Assembly: GCA_022315425.1 (NCBI GenBank)
Contig: JAIUPT010000019.1
Span: 248,001 to 312,000, forward strand
Source of the DNA: Pseudevernia furfuracea
Lineage: Eukaryota > Ascomycota > Lecanoromycetes > Lecanorales > Parmeliaceae
DNA: 64,000 bases
Direction: 5' to 3'
Below the pieces are notes generated by a model. It did no database searches. It had not been told where the DNA came from and was given only the letters and a program-made list of their open reading frames with translations. The position numbers and the translations under genes were made by a program. Shown here one piece after another: positions 45,277 through 56,497 of the stretch (its first letter is position 1; every line of letters starts with the position of its first letter).

Positions 45277-48101
45277 ATGGGGCTCACGAGTCGCAAGTTT
45301 TCCTTCTCTTCGCTGCGCATTGTAAGTAATTTTCAGCCTCCATGTCCGCAGGAAAACCGACCCCAACCCCGCACCTGTACCTGCGGCATTTGCTGCAGCC
45401 ACATTCTCGCGACACTTATTGCATTTTGCGAGTCTCCCAACGAGGATAGTAGCTGATAACCCCACAGAAAACTTCTACGCAGGCGTCAGAAGCACCCACA
45501 GATTATGACATAGATACATCACCACCCTACAGCCCGACAGAGTCCGAGATGGAGCGACCGAACATTCAGCCACACATGCTGATCGACCTGCGTCATGCAT
45601 GTGCCATCATAGTAAACGAAACGAACCCTCCTGATCCGGACGAGGAGCCAGATCACCGAGAAACATTGAGGAAATACGAGGAGGACCGCAAGGCCAGACA
45701 TGCCGCTCAGGCTCGAGCTGCGAAACCACAGAAGATTGATATCAAGTCACAACAGTCAGCAACAAATCGTGCTGAGCAACGTCTGAACGAGAAAGAGCAG
45801 AAAGCGTACGCCCGTAAGGTGGAGGCGGAGGCCAGGAAGGAGATTGCGAGGAAAGTCGAATCTCGATTGGCTTGGAAAGAGCATTCTCCAATTCGGCAAC
45901 TAGAAAACCGAGAGGAGCATCCTCGACAGGATAAAGCTACAAAATATGGAACTCGCCGTCCTCGCGAAGACATCCCGTTGTTCGGACCGGAAGGCGCGGC
46001 TTCTTATACCAGTGCGATACCCAAGACTGCAAGCTATGAGGCTCTGCACGGCCAGCGGAGACCTTCGGAGACCGGAAGTGCCGCGAGAATCGAGTTCCTC
46101 CCTCCAGTACATGCCACCATAGTCAACAATAGTCGAACCAGACCGAAAGAGGCTCTCGAGCCACTTGAGCCAGTCAACACCGCAGTCTCCAGCAACGTCA
46201 AGGGCAAGCAGAGAGAGTCTGATCTCATCGAGCTGTCACCGGTAGCCACAACTGGCAACTTTAGGGGCAAGCAAAAGGAGTTGGATGGATCGAACGAGCC
46301 AACACACACTCCACTGTCCGAAGGCGTCAAAGCCACGCTGAAACAGATGGAACGACCGGTTCAGCCAAAGCGCACATTGTCGAACAGTACTAAGGGAAAG
46401 CAGAAGGAAATAGAATCACTGATGGATCGCATTGATCCCAAGCCACCCCAAATTTCAACCACCAGCAATCCTCAAAGCAAGCAGAAAGAGGTGGATGAAC
46501 CTGCTCTCAATCATGTGCGTGATAGTCTTCACTTCCGCCCTAAGACCTCGGCTGCTGTCTGTATAGACTACAGTGGTGCATCGGGTGAATCAAGCAAGTC
46601 GACTTCCCGCTCGTATACCGACTGCGACAACAAATTCCCACGCCCCACTTCGACTGCAGCGACTTCTGCAGCTCTCACTCCTGGCGACGATAAAAAGGCT
46701 CCCTCGTTTGACTACAACAGGCGCCCATCATATGGTTCGTCTCACCATAGACGCCCGTCCGACGAATCTCATCAGAGTGAAGAAAGCGAACAAGCTAAGC
46801 TCTGGAGACAGAAGAAGCTTCTGATTCAACAGGCCGAGGACAGGTACTACGACAGCGGACGTGCAGCGAGACCAGGCAGCCGCGCATCGAAGAGATCGAG
46901 GTCCAAACTTTCTATGAGGGAGGACAGCGACTCCGAGTACGAACGGCCGGTGAGCAGGGCCAGCAGCATAGGGAGCAGTATCGCCTCTGGAATCAGCAAC
47001 TACATCAGACCACGCGCAAGCCAAGACAGTATGCGTTCTGGATTTTCTGATGCTTCCGGTCTGTCGCGATCAGGTAGCCGAAGTAGCAGTGTTGGCCGAC
47101 GCGGTAGTTGGTGGAAAGGAAGTGGCCTGCGGAGAAAGGGCAGCTGGAGCTCCTTCCGCAGCGCAAGGCCTGAAGAAGAAGAGCCGAGGAAGCTTAAGAA
47201 AAACGGCGGACCCAACCTCAACAGGCCGTTGCCTGCGTTGCCTGGTCTGGATCAATACAAAGAGGCCAAGACACACATTGGGCAGCTCATGAAATCCGGT
47301 GGCCGTGGGCGCAAGGCAAAGAGAGAAAAGGAGGTTTCAGGGGCAAATCCATACGCTCAAGACCAAATGCGCGGCCACGTGAAGAAAGATTCGATCTCCG
47401 CGCCTATTGTCTCCAACGATGGCATAGAGCGCACCCTTCACCGCTACCGTGGGGCGTCTATCGAACATCTATGTGGCCCTGGGAATCTCTCCAAACAGAC
47501 CTCTATCAATGACTTGCGATCAGAATCTCCTTACACAAACCCGATGTCACCGACACCGCAGGAGAACTCCTTTGGCCGCCCAGAGTCTCCCTATTCTCGG
47601 TCTCATACGCGGCAAGAAGATCTTTACAGCCCCTCTTACCTTAAACGGCCAGATTCACCTCTCCAAAGGAACCCTACAAGACCAGACGACCCCTATTCGC
47701 GCTCTCAAAGTCGACAACAGGCACAGTCCCCATACGACGACGGTCGCTACGAAAGCTGTGAGGAGACCATGAAGAAAGCCGCCAGACCTCGTGCAGGCTC
47801 CAACCGGACCGGCTCATCGAAGGGCAAATTGCAGAAGCAGCCTCCGCCCATGATTCGCGGTCCAAGCTACCAAAAAGAAGTCGAAGCGGGTATCTATCCT
47901 AGGCCTATGGAGGTAAACAGGGAGGCTAACATGTATGCGAACGTTTTGAATACGCCTGGTGTAACGGTGCTGGAGAGTCCGAAGAAGGGGAAGAAGATGG
48001 AAGAGGGAGGGGAGTGGGAGAGGAAGGGCGGTGCGAAGGGGAGGTTGGGAAGGATGTTTGGGAGAAAGGAGAGTGCGGGGAGGGTGGTTACTGCTAATTG
48101 A
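45277..48101 (+). CDS. Large disordered protein of unknown function (2 exons)
   Basis: Not recognised. A 15-codon first exon (45277-45321, MGLTSRKFSFSSLRI) is spliced over a 146-nt intron to 45468-48101; total 892 residues. The start is chosen because the upstream exon has an ATG, a good GTAAGT donor and keeps the frame. The only ordered-looking part is near the N-terminus (about 45-70, HMLIDLRHACAIIVNE), followed by a charged coiled-coil-like stretch (about 80-150). Then four related K/Q/E motifs occur (GKQRESD, GKQKELD, GKQKEIE, SKQKEVD) about 25-50 residues apart. The rest is Ser/Arg/Pro/Tyr-rich with RRPSYGSSHHRRPS, GRRGSWWKGSGLRRKGSWSS and Pro-Tyr-Ser repeats. Many RxxS sites suggest phosphoregulation. 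Function cannot be inferred. Confidence 0.85.
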
Positions 48102-48606
48102 CGATACTGGGCATGATTATGGAGATGGGATTAGGATGATGTTGGATACCCTTTTGGAGGCTTCCGCGATTTTGCATACAGTACTCGGCATCTTGGTCGA
48201 CATTCTGCTGCTCTAGTTGGGGAATGCATGGTCTTTTTCTAACATTTTGGGAACAGAGGGGGGCGTCTTGGGCATACTGCTGGGAAGCGGCTCATCATAA
48301 TGCATATATACCACACATCACAAGAGCTCGCCATATATTGTATATACTTTTTTACTAGCCACTGACTGTTCATTTATCCTTTCAGCTTTTCGCTTTCTGA
48401 AACTGAAGACATTGGTTAGGACCCTCAGCGGCTCAGCCCCAATTCCAACATGTCATCGTTTAGCCTTTGCTTGAACTTCCAGTTGCTGTCGTTGGTGTGA
48501 CATTGGGATTTTCTTGGGCCTAGCGTTAGTTAGGGCTTGTTATGTTCCCCGCCATACGCCGCCAGCAGCTCTGACATCCCTCTAACCATCTAATAATAAG
48601 ACAGCC
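48102..48606. other. Intergenic region
   Basis: Spacer between two plus-strand genes; no gene or distinct element seen. Confidence 0.45.
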
Positions 48607-49579
48607 ATGCCGCCAATACCTCCAATCTTCACTCTCCCCATCCAGCCCAATGGGCGGATAACATGGTACGTGCTTTCTGATCCAAATCGTTCGTGAAAGA
48701 CAATAATACTGACTTCTTATTGACAACCACAGCACGCAACCCTCCGCCCGCATCTACCTCCTCACCTTCGAATTTCCCCCCGATAACCGCCTGACCCCCT
48801 CCTTCTGCAATTCATTTCTGCTCGCGCTCGATATATTGGACCACCGCTTCCCCAAAGGGGTAGTAGTGACGACGTCGGGGATACCGAAGTTTTACAGCAA
48901 TGGGCTGGACTACGATAGTGCGGTGAAGGAAGGGGAGAAATTCTTTAGTGGGAGTTTGTATCCGCTTTGGAGGCGGCTGTTGACGTACGCTCATCTCAAA
49001 GCGCCAAAAAGCAGGGAGGCTTCTCGTCAAGAGACTTGTCTGTCTGACTGATGGACTGGATCTAGATACCCGATGCCGACCATCGCCCTCCTCCCTGGCC
49101 ACGCCTTCGCGGCCGGCTTGATGACGGCCATGATGCACGACTATCGGTTGATGAACCCACACCGGGGCTTCCTGTGCCTCAACGAACTCGACTTCGGTGC
49201 GCCGTTGAAGGCGCCCATGGCGTCGGTTTTCAGACAGAAAGTGCCGAATCCGAATACGTTTCGAACGATGGTTTTGGAGTCGAAGAGATATGGGGCGTTG
49301 GAGGGACTGAAAGAGGGCTTGGTGGATGGGCTCGGGGGTATGGAAGAGGCGGTGGTGTTTGTGCGGGAGATGGGGTTACTTGATCGGGGGAAGACGGGGG
49401 TGTATTGGAGGTTGAAGCAAGAGATGTGGCGGGAGACGGTGGGATATTTGGACCAGGTTGAAAAGGGTGAGAGGAGGTGGGAGAAGGAGATGGAGGATTA
49501 TTCAAGACGGCAGGAAGACGAGAAGAGGAGGGTTGAGGAGTGGGAAGGACAAAGTTCGGGCGGGAGGTCAAAATTGTAA
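48607..49579 (+). CDS. Peroxisomal enoyl-CoA isomerase/hydratase-like protein (3 exons)
   Basis: Crotonase-superfamily enzyme, closest by layout to delta3,delta2-enoyl-CoA isomerases that feed unsaturated fatty acids into beta-oxidation. Exons 48607-48665, 48733-48984 and 49066-49579 join in phase to 274 residues. Crotonase landmarks: IYLLTFEFPPDNRLTPSF (about 27-44), first oxyanion-hole segment SGIPKFYSNGLDYDSA (about 70-85), second oxyanion-hole segment LLPGHAFAAGLMTAMMHDYR (about 111-130) and NELDFG. The enzyme ends in a Lys/Glu/Arg-rich helix and the tripeptide SKL before TAA, a canonical PTS1 signal, so the peroxisome is the expected location. The catalytic acid is not certain from sequence; isomerase versus hydratase is inferred. 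Confidence 0.88.
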
Positions 49580-50181
49580 GCTGGGGCTTGCTAGGTGCGG
49601 GCTTTGTTTGGGTACATTATGACGGCGGAGTGGCGGAGTCTACAGGAAGTCGACGCCAGGGACCAGAGCTTACGGTTGTATCATGGGGGGAGGAGGGGTT
49701 TTTTTTTGACTGGGCATCGGTGTCACGAAGGCATTGACGGTGCGCAACGTCTTGAACGTTCTATTTATTACCACAAATCCGCCATGGAACAGCCAGGCGA
49801 ACGGTGCAATTCAGCATAAATTACGGCAAACACCATATCCATAACGAAAGACGACATCTCAAGCGATCGAATCCATCGTCTCCTCCATTGGGGCGAAGCA
49901 GCCGGGCCGAAGCGCACAAAACATCGACTCATTAACATCATTATTAGAAAGACGATTTTGAGCAGGCTATTGCCAATCAACTCCCACATATCACAATTTC
50001 TTTTCTTTCTTTCATATCTGAAGTGCTGACTACTCATTACTGTCTACAGAAGTACTAATATAATAACCTTGAGGTTCCTAATTGACATATGAGGCACCTT
50101 TACAACAGATCACCCACGACATTTCAAACGTTTTCTGAGCCATCCATCTGATACTACACACACCCATCGTCCTTCAGCGCC
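49580..50181. other. Intergenic region
   Basis: No gene supported. The final part is promoter/leader of the acetyltransferase gene. Confidence 0.45.
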
Positions 50182-51027
50182 ATGGCTTCGTCCTCTCCAT
50201 CCCTAACAGCTAATATAGAAATCTTCTCCCCAGCTACCCTCCTCCAATCGCCCCATCTCCCCGCCGTCGTCAAACTCCTAAACTACACCTACAATCAATC
50301 CCACATCAACGGCCGAAACGGCCGTCTCCTGCCCCCAGACCCTACCACGCGTTTACAATCCCCAACCCAGCTTTCCTCCGAATTAGAACCCGACGGCTTT
50401 ACTATTTTGATGTTTTCTTCCGAAATCTCGCAGCATGAGGATATCGAAGGCCTTACCATCAACAGCCCGAAAGGGGCGACGCTTATAGCGACCGCGAGCG
50501 CGAAACCGTACCTACCTACGAAGCCTGAGGATGCGAGAGACAAGGCGCATTTGCTTTTCAAGCGGCCGCCTCCTGATGCTAGCGAGTTTGACATGAATGA
50601 TAAAAGCGAAAACAGCGATGGTGGGGAGGAGAGATGGCCGAAATGGGAGATATTGGCCATGGCTGTGCATCCGAGCCTGCAAGGTCGCGGTCTGGCCTCC
50701 ATGCTCCTAGAACGGGTGATTGAGGACATCAAATCGCGCGCGTCTGCTTCCATGCCGCCCCCGACTCCAAAATGGCGGCCAAAATACGACATCAACGATG
50801 CCAGCGGATCTGAAACTGGAAACACTCGAGAAGGCAAAGTAGGGAACGGTAAAGTAATGCTTATGCTCTCAACCATGCTCGAGTTGAATGAATCATACTA
50901 TCTCAAACGTGGGTTCACAACTACTTCGGCGAGGAGATTTGAGCCGGGGACGATGGGTAGTATAGACGGGTTTAGCGCCGTGGAGATGATGCGGTGGGTT
51001 GATTTGTGGCCGTCGCCTTCAAGGTGA
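50182..51027 (+). CDS. GNAT-family N-acetyltransferase
   Basis: Intronless 281-residue protein of the GNAT fold, transferring acetyl from acetyl-CoA to an unknown amine. The acetyl-CoA pyrophosphate-binding motif A is clear: WEILAMAVHPSLQGRGLASM (about 155-174) with the Q-G-R-G-L-A loop, followed by helix LLERVIEDI. The C-terminal part LMLSTMLELNESYYLKRGFT is the usual strand/helix with N-E and Y-K-R-G-F of motif B. The N-terminus covers the acceptor-side elements (VVKLLNYTYNQSH). An acidic insert lies at about 133-150. The ATG has a good context (GCCATGG). Substrate is unknown. Confidence 0.9.
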   Translation: MASSSPSLTANIEIFSPATLLQSPHLPAVVKLLNYTYNQSHINGRNGRLLPPDPTTRLQSPTQLSSELEPDGFTILMFSSEISQHEDIEGLTINSPKGATLIATASAKPYLPTKPEDARDKAHLLFKRPPPDASEFDMNDKSENSDGGEERWPKWEILAMAVHPSLQGRGLASMLLERVIEDIKSRASASMPPPTPKWRPKYDINDASGSETGNTREGKVGNGKVMLMLSTMLELNESYYLKRGFTTTSARRFEPGTMGSIDGFSAVEMMRWVDLWPSPSR

Positions 51028-51546
51028 TGGGCGATGGATGGACGTGCTATTTGTTGGATTTGGGTGGCATTCTTTAAAGGTCTGGGCATTCGATACATGA
51101 CAGCAGGCTTTTGCATATCCATATAAAGACGGAATGCATAACGAGTGGGTGCATGAAGACATAAGGAGTGTGTGTATGTACGCAAGCGCCCTTCCTTCCC
51201 TCCGGTTCCTCCAACCGTCCAATCGCTTCCAACCAAATCACATCGACAAACCATAACCAGCCAGCTAGCTCCCCCAACCAACTACTCATGGATCCCATCC
51301 AGCCCGCCCACCCACTCACTCACTCGATACCACCACCACCACCACCCACCCACCCATTACCAACCAACCCCCACCTCTCCCACCTCCGGCACACATCCCC
51401 ACACCCCCGGGAAAACGCGCACGCAACGTCCCCCAACAGCAAAGACCAAACCCCCCCCCCCGACAAAAAAAAAAAGGACAACAACCCCCCCCCCCCCCCT
51501 CCCCCCCCCCCGGCGCATCAAACCGGCACCCAAACCCCCAAAAAAA

Positions 51547-52008
51547 CTAAGAACCCCCCCCTCCCGGCGGGCCCCCGACGACATCGTCATCGGGGTTGCC
51601 CTCGGGGCAGGGGATCCCCACCTGCCCGCCCCCAGCGCCCTCGGCTTGGACCCAGCAGGTCGGCCAATCCGGGTCCTGCGCCACGGGGGGCGTGGTCGTG
51701 ATGCCGGGGTACCCCTCGTCCTCGGTGTCCGGCTGGGGGTGGGGGTGGGGCAGACCTGCTGCGAGGAGGAAGAGGAGGGAGGAGGGGAGGAGGAGGAGGA
51801 GGGTGGTGGTGGTGGTGGTGGTGGTGTGACGACGGAGGTGTGGAGGCGGTGGGTGGAGGAGCGTATGTATGTGGTGGGATGGATGGATGGATGGATGTAG
51901 ATGGATGGTAGGTGGAGATTTTTTTTTTGGTTTGGGTTGTGGAGTTGTGGGAAGAAGGATGGAAGAGAGGAAGAGTGGAAGGGAAGGGCATGGAGACTTT
52001 CTATACAT
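51547..52008 (-). other. Doubtful low-complexity ORF with signal-like segment
   Basis: A 153-codon minus-strand frame from ATG 52008. The middle has LLLLLPSSLLFLLAAG, resembling a signal peptide, followed by an acidic/Gly-rich tail with only two cysteines (PTCWVQAEG, GIPCPEG). But the supposed signal is 70 residues from the ATG, and much of the frame is Pro/His/Thr repeat produced by microsatellites. It is more likely a stop-free accident than a secreted protein. Confidence 0.15.
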
Positions 52009-52153
52009 CTCGCGCAAGACTTCCTGGGGAATCCATGAGTCAAACGCACGTTTCACACAAGCCGTATATATGCCCTGATGATGGGCTGTGGCTGAATCCG
52101 CGATTCGGTGTTTTCCTCTGAGGGGACTCCGGGGTTTCGGTGTTAAAATAGGT

Positions 52154-52234
52154 ATGCTGCCCGTTTCACACTGTCTGGGCGTCCTTTTCTCCGTCGCCGC
52201 CGCTTTTGCCACTACGGAATCGAATCGCTCTTGA
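52154..52234 (+). other. Short signal-peptide-like ORF
   Basis: A 26-codon frame (MLPVSHCLGVLFSVAAAFAT, then a short tail) looks like a secretion signal, but no following exon could be connected. Probably chance. Confidence 0.12.
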
Positions 52235-52792
52235 CGAAAAAGAACGCAGCCAGTGACCTCATCACGACAACTCGCGCTGTTTCACAAGCCGCCTTCTCCA
52301 CCCACTCACCACTATCCCCCCGTACCCAACAGCGCTCACATCTCCCCTCGGACCGTACCAAAAAACCAAAAACCTCAAACAGCCCCCTGAACACAAGAAA
52401 ACATACCACAAGCAAACGAAGCAGACCAAGTCGACAAATCCCCCGTTCTAACTTACTCCTACAAGTTCAAGCTCGCCACAGGGCATATTCAGGGCCCCCC
52501 CTCCGTCCTCCCGACAAAGTCGTTCCTGACAAGGCGAAATGAACGTTTGGTTTTCCGCAACTGACAGAAGAAACAGAAAATTTGAGCTGCTTTGACCAGA
52601 GAGCATGAGAGCAGAGCTACGGGCAACAGTGATCAAGTTTCAAGTAGTCCAGAACATGGATTGCAAGATGACTCATAACTATCATTTGAACATCTCCAGC
52701 AGGTTGGAAAGCAGTATCTTAATGCCTAATTCAGCTTGAACACATTATTCAATTTTCACATCCCCTTCCTCGTAGATTTCTCGTCGAACAAA

Positions 52793-55514
52793 TCAAGCCG
52801 CAGCTGCCGCCTTCGCTTCAGGTTCCGCATTAGCACCGCTGGCAGCATTAGCCCTTGCCATGTTCTCCATGCCTAGAGTGGGCACGACACCCACTCTCTC
52901 CTTTGCCAAAAGATCCACCAGCAGCGGGTTGGGTCTGTTGTCTCTGTTGGGCTGGAGAACGGCTTGGCTATCCCTATACCTCTTGACACTCTCTAGGTAG
53001 TTGTCGAAGAGGTAGCTAGAATCCAATGGGCCGCCTTTTGCTTCGGGATGGAACTGGGTCTTAACAATATAAGCGGATTGCTTGTGAATAAAGGATATGC
53101 TCAATGCTCACGGAAAAGATAGGCCGACTTTTGTGTATGATGCCCTCATTCGAGGAATCATTCAAGTTCACGAAGTACTATGTATACAGCGTTAGCGGTC
53201 GTTATGGCGCGGTACGGAGGAAGTTGTGGTTACAAAGGTTCTTACCTCTTTGAAATCCGAAGGCAGTGTGTGGGCGTCGACGGCGTAGCCGTGGTTTTGC
53301 GATGTGATGTGCACTCGTCCGGTCGTCAAATCCAAACTTTTTGGTCAGCACATCCACAATCCATTTAAAGAGCTACTTACCAGGGGATGTTGTGGGCGCG
53401 ATTCCCGTACTGCATCGTCTGTTAGTGTGTAAACAATTCTGAACCACCTCTCCGCTTACTTTGAGCTTGCTGGTTCGGGCTCCTGCAGCCAGGGCTACCA
53501 GCTGATGACCCAAGCAGATGCCGAAAACCGGTAGCTGGGAGGTCTGAAAGACCGTTCGAACTAGCAAACACATCAGCAGCTGGTCATGTGGGTTTTTGCC
53601 TCGATGCCTCAGATCGTGGTAAGGCCATGCAATCTTACGAGTGTGAACTGTCTCATGACAATACGTAGGGTCCCCAGGGCCATTGCTGATGAAGACACCG
53701 TCGAAATGGTGTGCTGTATTGCAATGCTATAGTCAGTACTGCCTTGCGCCTTTCGTGTAAAATGTCTTGGCTGTAGGGCTGAGAAAATACGCACCGACTT
53801 TCTCCAAGGGGAAATCAAACGGGAAACAAGTCACAGAGCAGCCTTTGGAGAATTCGGAGTCAGCATTCCTCATATCACACAAAAGAATGTACATTTATTT
53901 GCATAATGTGCAGGGAGAATCCGAAGGGTGTCCAAAGCCTTTTTTTTTCCAGAACAGTTCTTGTAATCGAAGTATTGGTCACACAGAGAAAGTAATATGC
54001 TCCACGGCACCTTACTTACCTCTGCCTACCAGACTGCGTAAAATGTTTTCCTTTACCTGTGAATGAAAAAAGTCAGAATCGCAACTCACGAATCCTAGTA
54101 GATTTGATTCGACGTGGGCAAAGGAAGCCCATTGAAAGACTCACCCCACAATCTATCAAAGCAACGTGCATATCGCCTGTGCCTGAGCTTACGTGGAAGG
54201 GCTGTTTGGTCGAGACTTTGCGAACCAAGTTGATTTGCTACGAAGGTTAGCCGAAACACAGGCGTAAAACATATCAGGATACTCACTTCTGGATCAACAA
54301 ACGCCTCATCTTGCTGTAGAGCGCTTAGAGTCAGCACTCTTTCTTCCTTTGGATTGTGCCTCGTGACATATGCAAGGACAGAAAGGGTCTTCGGCCCCCA
54401 AGCACTTCCCAATCCGCCTCGTGGTACTGATCCAAGAACGTACACTCCGAGAATACGTACCTCCTCATCATACTCTTCACCAATAGTTATTTTTGCAAGT
54501 GTGCTTCCTTGCTCCCGCAAATACGTAACAATTGCTCGAGTATCCACTCCAGTGATGGCAGGCTATATTCAAAGTCAGCATCTCTGGCATTGTTTGAATC
54601 CATGTACATCTAAGGCGATCAACTAGAGAGGGACGTAACATACAACACCCTCTCGTGCACACCACTCGGAGAGACTCTCCACCGCGGTCCAGTGTGAATA
54701 GTTGGTTGCAACATCGGCCACAACCACACCCACAGCTTGAATGTTCTATGCATATATCGCGGTTAGCATTGCTGATGTAAAACAAAAGCACGAGTCACAA
54801 GATAATTGGAGGAGGAGATGAGGGCTTGTGCTCCCAGAAAAATCTGCCCTGAGACCCATTCTGCTACAAATTAGGGAAAACCACTCAGAATGTACGTACG
54901 GGTGACTCGAAGTATTTCAATAGGCCGTTTTCATCTCTGGCGGAAGATGGCACACCGTAGTTACCGATCAAGGGTTGAGTGAAGACGAGTCTGGGGAGTG
55001 ATTCTGTGGTCAGTATTGCCAGTTCAAGAGGAGGTTTTGCGCCTTCAGGCATCAATTTACAGCGAATAAATCCTAAGAGACGTACATCTGTCCACGATAC
55101 GAAGGGTCCGTAAGTGACTCAGGATAGCCCACCAACGAGGTAGTGAAGACAGCCTCTCCCGATACATTGCTCCTAATCATTTGTGAGTCACTGATCGCTC
55201 ATAAACGAAAGATCTCAGGATTACTTTGCGCCGAAAGATTTCCCATTGAACACGGGACCATTCTGGCATCGTGTCAGCACTGTCCATAACAGCTAGTATT
55301 TTCATAGGCATACCCTGATCGTCAGGTTGGCGGTATCGAAGGAAGGGGGTGTTCTTCTCTGTCTGGATGGCGTAGGTTGCTGGCGAGGCGTATTGTTCTC
55401 AACATTGGCGAAAGAGCGGGTCTGTAGCCCAGACATGAATGGCTTCTTGCCCGTCACTGGCTTTGTGCCAACGCTCAAGAGCCCCACGATGGGTTTTTGA
55501 AGACGAGTGAACAT
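52793..55514 (-). CDS. CPA1: Arginine-specific carbamoyl-phosphate synthase small subunit (16 exons)
   Basis: Glutaminase subunit that supplies ammonia for carbamoyl phosphate in arginine synthesis (arg-2 of Neurospora). Minus-strand exons: 55514-55314, 55262-55225, 55172-55086, 54990-54900, 54745-54644, 54562-54461, 54313-54287, 54237-54145, 54056-54020, 53842-53795, 53713-53639, 53560-53460, 53409-53381, 53336-53246, 53177-53112, 53059-52793. All phases agree; total 484 residues. An Arg/Ser/Thr-rich presequence (about 1-60) indicates mitochondria. The small-chain domain starts NGPVFNGKSFGAKSNVSGEA; the class I glutaminase has GVFISNGPGDP, the nucleophile in FGICLGHQL (about Cys317) and HPEA (about 400) for the His-Glu pair. 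The 147-nt intron at 54314-54460 is open in frame, so its retention would add 49 residues. An attenuator uORF precedes the gene. Confidence 0.95.
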
Positions 55515-55563
55515 TGTCAGGTTCAGTTTCGAGATGTGTAATATTCTTTAGCGCAGCGGCGTT

Positions 55564-55789
55564 TCAGTTTACCGAAGCTTTCCAGAGATGGTCTGTGAGG
55601 AGAGTGTCAGGGAGAAGATAGTATAGGCATGGAATGAATCTTTTACCAGAAATGTAATCCTAGGTTGTAGAACAATTAGCATGAATTCCTGTCATGAAGT
55701 GGATGGCGGCTGGCAGGTGCTACAGACAAGAGGATGTGGGGCAGTTGGGATCATACCTGAGAAGTATAGACCGTAGGCGAACAACGCAT
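55564..55789 (-). CDS. Arginine attenuator peptide uORF in CPA1 leader (3 exons)
   Basis: A 24-codon upstream frame in the 5' leader of CPA1. Exons on the minus strand: 55789-55757 (33 nt), 55659-55647 (13 nt) and 55592-55564 (29 nt, ending TGA); the introns are 97 and 54 nt with GTATGA/TAG and GTAAAA/CAG ends, and the first has a TGCTAAT branch point. The spliced peptide contains YTSQDYISDHLW at residues 8-19, the core of the fungal arginine attenuator peptide, including Asp12, which is essential in Neurospora. In known fungi this nascent peptide stalls ribosomes at the uORF stop when arginine is high, blocking initiation downstream. The uORF ATG has a pyrimidine at -3, suiting leaky scanning; the CPA1 ATG has A at -3. 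The stop is 49 nt before the CPA1 ATG. Confidence 0.92.
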
Positions 55790-56148
55790 ACGAGCGGCAG
55801 TGCTCCTTGCACTCAGTGTTGTGAGGTGTCCAGGTTGTGAAGGGGAGCTGGGGAGACGGAGGAGTAGGAGGTGCGGGTTTGTGACCGCTACGAAAATTTG
55901 GGTGGAGCGCGAGATATGGGATTCAATTGCGCAATTGGTTTGAGAAGGCGACTCGGTGCCGAAGTGAGCTGCCTTAAGCTGATTGATTGGAGTAGGGAGT
56001 GGTATTGGAGTAGGGAGTGGTACGAAGTATTACGCAAAAGTGATGTTGTGGTTGAGAGGATAGAATTTTCATCAAAAGCAATCTTTTTCGTGAATTTTTG
56101 CCGACGGAATTTTTGACACACGTAACCTAGAGTAGTAGGGCTGAGTTC

Positions 56149-56246
56149 GACTATCCCCTCGCGGGGTAGTAAGTCACCCTCCGGATAGCGCACTCCCCGA
56201 TTACACTATCCGGGTTGAGGATGACTAATCCTTAACAAGGATAGTG
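56149..56246. repeat. Clustered inverted repeats (GGATAG / CTATCC)
   Basis: CCGGATAG at 56181-56188 pairs with CTATCCGG at 56206-56213; CACTATCC at 56204-56211 also pairs with GGATAGTG at 56239-56246; ACTATCCCC and GGGGTAGT form another hairpin around 56149-56170. The arms can form alternative stem-loops. Confidence 0.6.
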
Positions 56247-56497
56247 TATGATTTAGGGATGATAACCGCTACAGCCTACGTGTTGAAAAGCCGAAATCCT
56301 TCTCCGGTTGGCGTGAATTGCTCGATGACCCCCCACTTCACTCCAAGACAGGCATAGTTGAATCAGAAAAGTCTATCATAACAGTATCTTCGATTCATCA
56401 TCTTTCAAGAGTCTAGAGGATGTAGATATTGCCGCCACTCTGATCCAGACAACTGAGAGGTGTTTCTTTGCACTTTCAGAGTCCGAGTCATCATAGA

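Larger units (their letters stand above)
51028..52792. other. Low-complexity intergenic region
   Basis: C-rich homopolymers (51446-51515), G/A-rich and (GGT)n tracts (about 51760-51830) and a (GGAT)n run (about 51877-51897). Long open frames appear on both strands only because these tracts lack stop codons. Two weak candidates are listed separately. Confidence 0.45.

Noticed and set aside
51172..52049. Several long overlapping ORFs on both strands
   Set aside because: Stop-free only because of C/G homopolymers and GGAT, GGT repeats; all frames are Pro/His/Thr or Gly/Glu low complexity.
54095..54547. Single 150-codon exon in CPA1
   Set aside because: It is open because the 147-nt intron has no stop; family sequence passes directly from the residues before 54461 to those after 54313.
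54762..54891. Additional CPA1 exon reading FLGAQALISSSNYL
   Set aside because: It could be spliced in phase 0, but joining exons 4 and 5 directly restores the conserved ESP-(N/H)IQA sequence, so this is intronic.
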